From PWXP01 sp034005525 (lineage in GTDB: Bacteria; Planctomycetota; Planctomycetia; Pirellulales; Thermoguttaceae): a stretch of 64,000 nucleotides of DNA. The stretch lies in NCBI GenBank assembly GCA_034005525.1, contig JAVEUP010000018.1:1-64000 (forward strand), written 5' to 3'. Below, in pieces: positions 26,630 to 34,338 of the stretch. A model generated the notes under the pieces. It saw only the letters and a list, made by a program, of their open reading frames with translations. It was not told the DNA's origin and ran no database searches. The translations under genes were made by a program, and so were the position numbers. The number at the start of each line of letters is the position of its first letter. The first letter of the stretch is position 1.

Positions 26630-29053
26630 TCAACGCACTCCCGAAAGCCACCGGTTGACCATCTGTTGATATTCGGGCGGATAGCGGTTGAAATCGTTGG
26701 GGGTGCACAAGACGATGTTCTCCCGCTTGCCGTACAGATCAAAGACCTTGGCAGCCTCGCGATGACAGGCCGCAACGTCTTCATGGAACCAATCCTGGTC
26801 CAGCTTGGGCGCCAGGATGAATACCGGCCGCGGCGCGATCAGGGCCAGCACTTCGTGGAAATCGTAAGGAATGCGCTTCTCGTTGCCCAGGAACAGGCCC
26901 AAGCGGGGAATCGTCGGCCGCAAATGCGAGTACCGCTTGATTCCTTCCGTCTCATTGCCGTGTACGTCCAACCGCATGGAGCCAAACCCGCAGGTCGATG
27001 CGACGGCGTGAATCCTCGCGTCGAAGACGGCGGCGTACAAACCCACCATTCCACCGAGAGAGTAGCCGGCAACCATAATCCGGTCCTTGTCGACCCATTC
27101 GAGGAGACTCAGTGCGTCAATGATCTTCCTCACGTCCTGGATCATCACGCCCAGGGCCGACAGGCCGGGGTTCTCACGGTAGAATTCGATGCCGCTGTCG
27201 CGGTTGCGGCTGGCGTAGCCGAATTGATCGAACTCGACCGCCAGGAATCCCTCGCCGGCCAGCCGCTCCCCGACGCTCGTCCGATACCCGTAGCCCCGCG
27301 ACCAATTATGCCCGCCCGCGTCCAGGTAGGCATGAAGGTAGATCACCGCAGGCGTTTTCCCTTCCCGCTCGGCCGGGTAGGTCAGATGGGCGACGAGCTT
27401 GTCGTCAATCGGCATCCGAGCCTTTCTCAAAGTGCCACGGAAGCTGGTCTCGTCTTCCACAGTGACGTTTTCGATCGCGTCATACGCCGGCAGATCGCCG
27501 ATGATCTGCTTGATCCGGCTCCGGACGTCCTCCGACTTCGCCTCCCACTGTTCCTTCGTGCTAACCTCCTGCCCGCCGGGCAGTGAAAGAATATCGCCCA
27601 GGTCCTTCTCGGGAAAACGGCCGGCGTCCAGCTCGTCGCCGGTGATCTTTTTCCACTCGTCGAACGTGTAGGTGTAAATGAGCTTCTCCTCGAAGGCAAA
27701 CGGCTTGCGTCCGAACTGCATGTCCAGCCAATCGAGGTGGTCGTCGGTCATCTCAGGCGTTACGGTGTGCGCGCCGGGCACGGCATAGAAGCCCAGTTGA
27801 TCCGGTCTTCCCAGGAGCTTGTAGACTTCCTTGACGGCCAGGTAGCACTGCTGATCGCCCCATGCCTGGCCCACGTGGTCGCGCTCGCCGGTCCCCAGCA
27901 GCGCCGGCCTCGGCGCAAACAGCGCAACGAGGAAGTGGCTGTCGAACGGCATCTTGTTCTCCCTGCCGATGAAGAACCGCGTGCGGGGATGGTTCCAGTA
28001 TTGGAACCGGCGCGTGCTGTTCTCGAGCGTTTCTCCCCCGTACTTCTCCCCGGCGTACCGCCATAGATTGTAGGAACCGGCCGCCGTGCCGGGATGGCTG
28101 TTGATCAGGGCGTTGATCCGGTCGTCCATCAGGGCCGCGATCATTGCGGTCTTCCCGCCGCGGGAATGGCCCGACAGGGCGATCTTCGACGTATCGACGT
28201 CATCACGCGAGTACAGCAGGTCCACGCATCTTCCGGCGGCGTAGGCCCACCATTCGAGTTGGTTGCATTCGTAATCGGTATAGACGGCCGCAATGTAATC
28301 GGCATCGAGCCTGCTGAACCGGGCCACCATATAACCGCGTTCGACCCTAGGCAGGTCGCGTTCGATCATGGAAGGACCGATTTCGACGATGGCCGGGAAT
28401 GGACCCTCCCCCTTGGGAATGAACAGGTCCACGTTCAAGATTGCCAGCATATGATTGGCCCGGTCGCGCCTGTTTTCCGGCCTGGACTCAGCACTGTACG
28501 AGAAGGTCCGTTCCGCAAAATCGACCGCCTCGGTAGAGGGTGCGAACAACAACTGAACGTTCTGCCGAACATACGCGTCGGTTTCTTCGACCGGGCTTCT
28601 CTGGTACTTGATTGCGATCTTCTCCGGCGGCGGCGGCCAGTTTCCGAACATATACTGCTTCAGCGCGGCCTTGATCTCCTCTCGCCTGGCTGCCCATTGC
28701 CCGGCATTGGCAACCGGCTTGCCATCGTCGAAGGTCAGCAGGTCCGGCGGAAAGGCATTGGTCGGAAGCCGATCGAAATCGGGAGGCAGCTCGCCCGTCC
28801 GGCGCAGCCAGCTCTCCCAAATCGGCACTTCCTTGGGTTCTTCTCCCGGCGCGTCGGAACGGAATGTTTCAAGAATGTGTTTCAGGAGTTCAGGCCGCTT
28901 CTGTTGATCACCATCGTCTGCCCGAACCGCCGACGATAGAAGAGCGATCAAGACGGCAGCCATGAAGCCCACCACTGCCTGTTTCGTGAAGACAGACATC
29001 GACGGGACGGATGGCGTACGCGGCGCAAGCCGACATGGGGATCGGATAGCCAT
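26630..29053 (-). CDS. Exported protein with two alpha/beta-hydrolase (acetylxylan/glucuronoyl esterase-like) domains
   Basis: 807 residues from the ATG at 29053, chosen because GAGAGGAG lies 7 nt upstream. The signal peptide is near residues 19-45 (QAVVGFMAAVLIALLSSAVR). The first hydrolase domain (about 60-480) resembles CE15 glucuronoyl esterases, with nucleophile elbow GHSRGGKT (Ser near 297) and PGAHTVT supplying a His. The second (about 500-800) has elbow GYSLGGMVG (Ser near 663) with APRPVFILAPKLDQDWF typical of acetylxylan-esterase/dienelactone-hydrolase-like enzymes. It probably de-esterifies plant or algal polysaccharide outside the cytoplasm. Two different esterases on one chain is unusual. 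Confidence 0.82.
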   Translation of the reverse strand: MAIRSPCRLAPRTPSVPSMSVFTKQAVVGFMAAVLIALLSSAVRADDGDQQKRPELLKHILETFRSDAPGEEPKEVPIWESWLRRTGELPPDFDRLPTNAFPPDLLTFDDGKPVANAGQWAARREEIKAALKQYMFGNWPPPPEKIAIKYQRSPVEETDAYVRQNVQLLFAPSTEAVDFAERTFSYSAESRPENRRDRANHMLAILNVDLFIPKGEGPFPAIVEIGPSMIERDLPRVERGYMVARFSRLDADYIAAVYTDYECNQLEWWAYAAGRCVDLLYSRDDVDTSKIALSGHSRGGKTAMIAALMDDRINALINSHPGTAAGSYNLWRYAGEKYGGETLENSTRRFQYWNHPRTRFFIGRENKMPFDSHFLVALFAPRPALLGTGERDHVGQAWGDQQCYLAVKEVYKLLGRPDQLGFYAVPGAHTVTPEMTDDHLDWLDMQFGRKPFAFEEKLIYTYTFDEWKKITGDELDAGRFPEKDLGDILSLPGGQEVSTKEQWEAKSEDVRSRIKQIIGDLPAYDAIENVTVEDETSFRGTLRKARMPIDDKLVAHLTYPAEREGKTPAVIYLHAYLDAGGHNWSRGYGYRTSVGERLAGEGFLAVEFDQFGYASRNRDSGIEFYRENPGLSALGVMIQDVRKIIDALSLLEWVDKDRIMVAGYSLGGMVGLYAAVFDARIHAVASTCGFGSMRLDVHGNETEGIKRYSHLRPTIPRLGLFLGNEKRIPYDFHEVLALIAPRPVFILAPKLDQDWFHEDVAACHREAAKVFDLYGKRENIVLCTPNDFNRYPPEYQQMVNRWLSGVR

Positions 29054-29128
29054 GATTGGACTCCTCTCAGCAAAAAGGGCAACGGGCGGGTCACAAACCA
29101 TAGCGACCGGAACATCCACGCGTGCCGG

Positions 29129-29247
29129 GTGCAGGAATGGACTTGCAGCGAGCTGGAGTCCCGCCTTTAGGCGGCTTTTCCAGTCGGCTAAAGCCGGGAC
29201 TCCAGCAGGGCTGGTCCCGCCTTCAACTGCAAGTCCGTTCCTGCACC
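29129..29247. repeat. Family-A nested palindrome, copy 2, with different outer arms
   Basis: The core CTGGAGTCCCGCCTTTAGGC ... AAGCCGGGACTCCAG is family A, but the arms are GTGCAGGAATGGACTTGCAG and CTGCAAGTCCGTTCCTGCAC, which are perfectly inverted to each other yet differ from copy 1. The arms and core therefore evolve or assort separately. Confidence 0.8.
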
Positions 29248-29347
29248 TACGCGTGCCCAATTCTGGCCCAACCGGACCCGGGTTGTCAAGAGTCGGCAAC
29301 ATCGTCCGCTTGTTGGCGGAACAGCACGTCATGCCGAGTGTTGCTTG

Positions 29348-29446
29348 GGCCCTTCCGTTTCCAGGTGCAGACTGCTTTACCGGGGGACGGCACAGCGGCG
29401 TGTGCCTACTACATTGGTGCGGCCTGCACCTGGAAACGGGAGAGCC
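29348..29446. repeat. Family-B nested palindrome, copy 2
   Basis: Arms CCCTTCCGTTTCCAGGTGCA and TGCACCTGGAAACGGGAGAG flank the core GACGGCACAGCGGCGTGTGC. It ends only 9 nt before the stop codon of the PEP-CTERM gene. Together with copy A2 it makes up most of the 400-bp gap 29054-29454. Confidence 0.85.
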
Positions 29447-29454
29447 GTTGCCTG

Positions 29455-32400
29455 CTATTGCCCGCGTCTTCGGACCGGACAGGCTGCGGCCATCACAACC
29501 AGGGCGAGCAGGAGCAGGTCGTGGGGTTCCGGGACGATGGTCAACCGCAGAATGTCGAGGTTGCCGCCGCTGATGACCGCGTACGAACCGGAGTAGCCGG
29601 AAGACAACACCAGAGCGCTCCAATCGACGGCAAAGGCCGGGCCCAGGGAAATCTGCGACGCGGTCAAGACATCAAGCGACGTCAGCGAAGGCACGGTACC
29701 ACTGTCCAGGAGCAGAGGCAAGACCGTCCCGTCGAGCAGGGCCGTTCCACCGACGTTTACCTGGGTGAAGTCAACTCCCGGGGTCAAGGCCGGCGACAGG
29801 ATGCCAATCTCGGCGACGCCGCCGTTGAGGGCGTAGTTGCCGCCGATACTGGTCAGCGTGGGAAGAGGTCCCACGCCCAGCACCCCGCCGTCTTGGCGGA
29901 GACTCCCGACGTAGCCGCCCAGGTCGCGCAGTTCCCCGCCGGTGAATACCAGATCGCCCGGCGGTGCGATCCCTACGTCGACCCAGCCGCCGGTCATATC
30001 CAGGGTGCCGAGCGAGAAGCCGCCGCTTTCGATCCGGTTGTCGCCGAGATACAGATCGACCGCCGGCCCGGGCCCGCCGGGATTGCCGACGTCGAGGACG
30101 CCGCCAGGCAGGATGTCGGCGACTCCGGTCGTGGTCAACCCAGGTGCGCCCTGGCGGCCGGCAATGGTGAACGATCCGCTGTTGACGCAGTTGATCGTGC
30201 CGAAGTTGAGCGTACCCGTTGCGAAGCTGTTGCCCGCCGCAGTCGAATCGGCCACCACGATGCGCTCGGCGGTCAGGGTGTTCATCCCGGTCGAAGCGAG
30301 CTTCAGCGTACCGTGCACAGGAACCGGGCCGGCAGCCTGGGTCGCCACGCGAATATCGTCCATGGCGGCGTTGACCGAAGAGGCAAGCGTCAGGTCCAAG
30401 GTTCCCGAGGTGAACGGAACCGCTCCGGGACCGCCCGTCCGGCGCCCGCCGTCGAGAATACCGGAGCCGCCCACCTGGACGGCGCCAAGCACCGTTAAGG
30501 TGCCAATGCCGTCATCGAATCCAACGGTGAGATTGTCCACGTCCAGGTTGCCGTTGACGGTCATCGCCCCGTTGTCGACGGACAAATGGCTTGCCCCGCC
30601 GCCGTCGTCAACGTTGCCTGAAACGTTGACGGTTCCCTGGAGTTGCCTGAGCGTCGCGGCCGCCCCGGCCGCGGCAATCGTGGCCGAGGACAGCGTGTTC
30701 AAGCCGGGGTGATCGAAAGCCAGCGTCCCGGCGCCGACCAAGGTTGCGCCGGTGTAGGAATTGGCGCCTTGCAGGGTCCAGGTTCCGGTCCCCAGTTTGG
30801 TCGCGGTGGCGTTTCCCGTGGCCACCGGACCTTGGATTATGCCGTCGCCGCCGCCCTGCAAGGCGAGGGCCGTGTTCGTGCCTGCGATGCCGGCGGGACC
30901 GGCCAGCGTCAGGCTGTCGGCATCGCACTGGATCGCGGCATTGGCGGCAAGCGTAACGGTTCCGGCCCAACTGTTGACGCCGGAGGCGCTGCGCAGCGCC
31001 CCGGTGCCGGCCACGCCGTCGCCGCGGAGCGTCAGGGGTTCGGCGCCGACCGCGGTGTTGCCCTGGACCTCGACGGCGGCCCCGGCGGCCACCTGGGTGC
31101 CGGAAGCCGTGTTGCCCAGGGCACTGCCGTGGCGCACATTCAGCACCCCCTCGTCGACCGCCACCGTTCCCGCGAACGTCGAGGGCGCATTCGGCCCCAG
31201 CGTCACCGTACCGCCCGTGGTCTTTGTGATTCCAACGGTTCCGGCCAGCGGCGCGTCGCACACGCCGTTGCGGAAGTCGTAGGTTGTCGCGCTGGTCAGG
31301 ATTCCGGTCGTTGAAGTGATCGTACCGCCAAACAGCGTGACGCCGCCGACCGAGTCGGAGTAGCCCTGCAGGCTGAAGGTCCCGCCATCGACGTTGACGA
31401 TGCCGGTCGCCGCGATCGCGCCTCCCGCACCGTACTGGAACGTCCCCTGTTTGGCCCAGAGGTGCGGAACGGAAGCAGCCATGCTCCCTTCAAGCAGCAG
31501 CGTGCCGTCGCCAACCTTGGTCAGCGAGGAGGTGCCCGTTCCGGAAACGGCCGAAGGCGCGCCTCTAATGGCCAGCGACCCGGCATCGATCCCGAACGTC
31601 GCATCGCCGGTGAGCGAAATGCCGCCGCTCCAACTGTTCACGCCGGCAGTGGAGCGCAGTCCTCCCATCCCCTCGGGCCCGGCCCCTGAAACCGACAGGG
31701 CTTCGGCGCCCACCGCGATGCCGCCCTGCACTTCGAGGGCAGCGCCGAACGCCACCACCGTCCCGCCCGCGGTTGTACCGAGTGCATTGCCGTGCCTGAC
31801 ATTGGTTTCAGCCTCCAATCGGATTTGGCCGCTAGTCTCGGCGATGCCCTCGACAGCGCACAGCGCACCCTCCAATGCACTTGTCCCCTTGCCCGCAAGC
31901 GTCAGAACCTCATTGCCAAGGTTCACTCCTCCGTCGAGAATCAGTGCGGCGCCATCCTTTACCTTGGTGCCGGCGGCCGTCGAACCGAGCGCCTCATCCG
32001 CCTTGATGCGCAGCCGGCCGGCCTGCACCTCGACCTCGCCGGTGAAGGAGTCCTTCGCCTCCAGCACCCATTCGCCGAGGCCCAGTTTGGTCACTTTGCC
32101 GGTCCCGGTATTGATGGCCCCCCCGACGATCCCTTTGGCCGTGTCAGCGGCGTAGAGTTCGAGGTCCTCGACGGTACCTTTGACGCTCTCCGCATGGGTC
32201 AACGCCAACTGGTGCGCATCGACCGCGATCCTGGCGGAATCGGCAAGGGTGATCGTCCCACCCCATGAGTTGTTTCCCGAGATGCTGCGCAGGGCCCCGG
32301 CGCCGGAAATCCCGATGCCGCTGATCGTCAGTCCCTTGGCGCCGACCGTCACGTCGAGAGTTTCCTTTTGCAGCTCCAGTGCGGCGTCCTTGGCCACGGT

Positions 32401-32649
32401 GACTGCGCCGGCAACCGTTCCCAACGCGCTGCTTACGCGGACGTTGAGGGCGCCGGCGTCGATGGCGGTCGCCCCGGTGAACGTGCTTGCTCCCTTGAGC
32501 GTCTGAACCCCGGTGCCGACCTTCTTCAGCGCGCCGCCCACGCCGGCAATGGCCCCGGAGTACATGGCACTGCCGTTGCTCTTGCCGACCGTCAACAGCC
32601 CGCTGCCCAGATCGATCGCGGCGCCGGCCGCGCCGGTGAGGGTGTCCAC
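29455..32649 (-). CDS. Autotransporter-type beta-strand-repeat surface protein with PEP-CTERM signal (C-terminal part of a frameshifted gene)
   Basis: The larger part of a secreted repeat protein, 1064 residues as an isolated ORF from a GTG; the frame is open up to about 32717. It holds several autotransporter-associated beta-strand repeats, e.g. KVGTGVQTLKGASTFTGATA, KLGLGEWVLEAKDSFTGEVE and KLGTGTWTLQGANSYTGATL. Longer repeats with ALGNTASGTQVAAGAAVEVQ are also present. The C-terminus is a PEP-CTERM sorting signal: VPEPHDLLLLALVVMAAACP then VRRRGQ. Such proteins are sorted to the envelope by an exosortase (none in the window). It has no start or signal of its own; the N-terminus is in the next entry, one reading frame away. 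Confidence 0.8.
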   Translation of the reverse strand: MDTLTGAAGAAIDLGSGLLTVGKSNGSAMYSGAIAGVGGALKKVGTGVQTLKGASTFTGATAIDAGALNVRVSSALGTVAGAVTVAKDAALELQKETLDVTVGAKGLTISGIGISGAGALRSISGNNSWGGTITLADSARIAVDAHQLALTHAESVKGTVEDLELYAADTAKGIVGGAINTGTGKVTKLGLGEWVLEAKDSFTGEVEVQAGRLRIKADEALGSTAAGTKVKDGAALILDGGVNLGNEVLTLAGKGTSALEGALCAVEGIAETSGQIRLEAETNVRHGNALGTTAGGTVVAFGAALEVQGGIAVGAEALSVSGAGPEGMGGLRSTAGVNSWSGGISLTGDATFGIDAGSLAIRGAPSAVSGTGTSSLTKVGDGTLLLEGSMAASVPHLWAKQGTFQYGAGGAIAATGIVNVDGGTFSLQGYSDSVGGVTLFGGTITSTTGILTSATTYDFRNGVCDAPLAGTVGITKTTGGTVTLGPNAPSTFAGTVAVDEGVLNVRHGSALGNTASGTQVAAGAAVEVQGNTAVGAEPLTLRGDGVAGTGALRSASGVNSWAGTVTLAANAAIQCDADSLTLAGPAGIAGTNTALALQGGGDGIIQGPVATGNATATKLGTGTWTLQGANSYTGATLVGAGTLAFDHPGLNTLSSATIAAAGAAATLRQLQGTVNVSGNVDDGGGASHLSVDNGAMTVNGNLDVDNLTVGFDDGIGTLTVLGAVQVGGSGILDGGRRTGGPGAVPFTSGTLDLTLASSVNAAMDDIRVATQAAGPVPVHGTLKLASTGMNTLTAERIVVADSTAAGNSFATGTLNFGTINCVNSGSFTIAGRQGAPGLTTTGVADILPGGVLDVGNPGGPGPAVDLYLGDNRIESGGFSLGTLDMTGGWVDVGIAPPGDLVFTGGELRDLGGYVGSLRQDGGVLGVGPLPTLTSIGGNYALNGGVAEIGILSPALTPGVDFTQVNVGGTALLDGTVLPLLLDSGTVPSLTSLDVLTASQISLGPAFAVDWSALVLSSGYSGSYAVISGGNLDILRLTIVPEPHDLLLLALVVMAAACPVRRRGQ

Positions 32650-33278
32650 CGATTCGTTGAAGCCTTGCAGCGCGAAGGTGCCGCCGTTGAGAATGAGTTG
32701 TGCGGCGTCATCGAGACAAACGTGTTGTCGCCTTTGAGAACCAAACGCCCGCTGTCGTCTTTGCGCAGATCGCCGGTGCCGCTGATGATCCCTTCAATGG
32801 TTGTGTCGGCGGCGCCCTTCACTTCGCCGGCGACGTTGAGGATCAGCTTCTGTTTCAGTACGAGGTTGTCGGTGGCGGCCTTGATCGTCTTCGTTCCGGT
32901 GCCTGCCAGCGTCAGATCGAGGTCGAGAGTTTGCCCGTTGCCGCTGTTGTTGACGAGGACGTCGGCCGCGACGCTGCCCTGAAACGACAGCGGATTCCCG
33001 CTGAGCGTGAAGGCCCCGGCCCCGGACGAGAACGACAGGGAGCCGAGCATCCACGGGTTGTTCAGATCGACGTCCGGCGTCAGCCGCACGGTGCCGGCCA
33101 GGTAGACGTCGTCGGTGGCAAGGCCCCCCGGAGCACTGCCGCCGCTCCAGTTCAGCCCGGTGCTCCAGTGATCGTCCGTTCCGCCCCCGTTCCACGTGTA
33201 GCTGGCGCCGAAGGCAGTTAGTCCCCACGCGCAGAAGAGGACCGCAAGTCCTCCGCGCACTATAAGATGCCGGTTCAT
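32592..33278 (-). CDS. N-terminal part of the same beta-strand-repeat protein, cut by a frameshift
   Basis: Starts at the ATG at 33278 with AAGGGGGA upstream. The signal peptide is HLIVRGGLAVLFCAWGLTAF, cleaved near FGASYTWNGG; the mature start SYTWNGGGTDDHWSTGLNWS is typical of beta-strand-repeat proteins. Up to LVLKGDNTF it is a normal repeat (GISGTGDLRKDD-like). After TTT at 32718-32720 the frame breaks: the other frame reads LDDAAQLILNGGTFALQGFN and runs on into the downstream part. Inserting one base after TTT joins both into one protein of about 1275 residues. The last 35 or so residues of this ORF are therefore out of frame. Confidence 0.78.
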   Translation of the reverse strand: MNRHLIVRGGLAVLFCAWGLTAFGASYTWNGGGTDDHWSTGLNWSGGSAPGGLATDDVYLAGTVRLTPDVDLNNPWMLGSLSFSSGAGAFTLSGNPLSFQGSVAADVLVNNSGNGQTLDLDLTLAGTGTKTIKAATDNLVLKQKLILNVAGEVKGAADTTIEGIISGTGDLRKDDSGRLVLKGDNTFVSMTPHNSFSTAAPSRCKASTNRWTPSPARPAPRSIWAAGC

Positions 33279-33311
33279 TGCCGCGTCCCCCTTGCTCGAC
33301 TTCGACACAAC

Positions 33312-33409
33312 CGTTCACAGGGGACCGTCGCAATTTTCGAGGCACAAGGGGTCACTCGCCCTATCGGCCAACCGTTCCGTCGCGAACATGGGACTGTCCC
33401 CTGTGAACG
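33312..33409. repeat. Family-C palindrome, copy 2
   Basis: CGTTCACAGGGGACCGTCGC at the left mirrors GGGACTGTCCCCTGTGAACG at the right, with TTTTCGAGGCACAAGG and CGCGAACATGGGAC inside. It lies just upstream of the PEP-CTERM gene start. The remaining gap to 33631 shows no gene; small ORFs there read through the repeat. Confidence 0.8.
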
Positions 33410-33631
33410 CTTACCAGTCGGCCCCGGGAGCACACTGTCAACATGGGGGAAAAGCCGTGGCGTTGTCAAGGGGCGGTGAATCGAGGCACAGGATTCGGCG
33501 CCGTTCCCGATGGCATCCTTCCTGTGCAGCGGAAACAGCGGGCGTTACCGACCCATGAACGACCACCAGCACCCAGAATTGCGGGAAAGTCTATGGGCAA
33601 TCGTCTTGCGCCTAATGGATTGTGTCCCGTC

Positions 33632-34141
33632 TCACGTGCCCGGGTCGTCGGCCGAAGGTCCATACATGCCGGGTACGGGGCAGTCGTTCAACCGGAGGTA
33701 GACGCAAAGGTGGGCGCGGTGATGAATCAGATGATTGAGCACGACCACCCGCATCACCAGATGGCGCGGCATGGTCAACAGTGTCTGACCTCCCCAGAGC
33801 AGTGACCAGTCGTTTCCCAGTGCCTCCTCGCGAACGGCTTCGATGGCCTGGCGAGCCGACTGGACGTTGCGGTCGAACATTTCGAGAATCTCGGCCACCG
33901 ACGCCAATTGGGGCGTCTGATAAGCCGGCCCATCCACCGGCGCGAAGTCCCACGAATCCTGCTGGAGCACCGTTTCGATCCATCCGGGAATCTCAGCCAC
34001 GTGATTGGCATTCCACCCGATGGAATTGGACTTGGCGTGGGCCTTCCAGTCCAGCTTGTCATTCGGAATCCGCCCGAGCACTTTCCGCGTGCTGGCCATT
34101 TCCTGGTCGAACTCAGGAAGAAAGGTTTCAGCATAACCCAT
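33632..34141 (-). CDS. DinB-like metalloprotein
   Basis: A 169-residue four-helix-bundle protein of the DinB/YfiT family, a group of divalent-metal proteins often acting as thiol-S-transferases or of unknown role. The metal ligands are plausible: His in GWNANHVAEIPGW and the C-terminal NHLIHHRAHLCVYLR with H-x3-H spacing. Two consecutive ATGs (34144 and 34141) follow GGAGG; I take the second since its spacing (6 nt) is better. The gene is divergent from the U32 peptidase gene. Confidence 0.8.
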   Translation of the reverse strand: MGYAETFLPEFDQEMASTRKVLGRIPNDKLDWKAHAKSNSIGWNANHVAEIPGWIETVLQQDSWDFAPVDGPAYQTPQLASVAEILEMFDRNVQSARQAIEAVREEALGNDWSLLWGGQTLLTMPRHLVMRVVVLNHLIHHRAHLCVYLRLNDCPVPGMYGPSADDPGT

Positions 34142-34282
34142 CATACACCTCCGCCAATGTGGTTGACTCGAAATCTCCAGAAGGTAACCGTTTACGGGGA
34201 TTGTCGTCTCTCGATGCACAACTTGTCCACCCCCCCGGCCACCGAAACGGCTGCTGACCTGCTCCGCCGGGTACTTGGACGG

Positions 34283-34288
34283 TAGAAT
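34283..34288 (+). promoter_or_regulatory. Possible -10 box of the U32 peptidase-rdgB operon
   Basis: TAGAAT, the same hexamer as in the rRNA promoter, lies about 50 nt before the ATG at 34339. No good -35 is seen at 16-18 bp. Low confidence. Confidence 0.3.
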
Positions 34289-34338
34289 AGAGCAAGCCGT
34301 GATTCGCTCTTACCCGGTTCCGTCCGTGCCTTTGGCCT

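Noticed and set aside
29122..30498. 458-codon open frame on the + strand
   Set aside because: Starts within repeats A2/B2 and runs antisense to the beta-strand-repeat gene.
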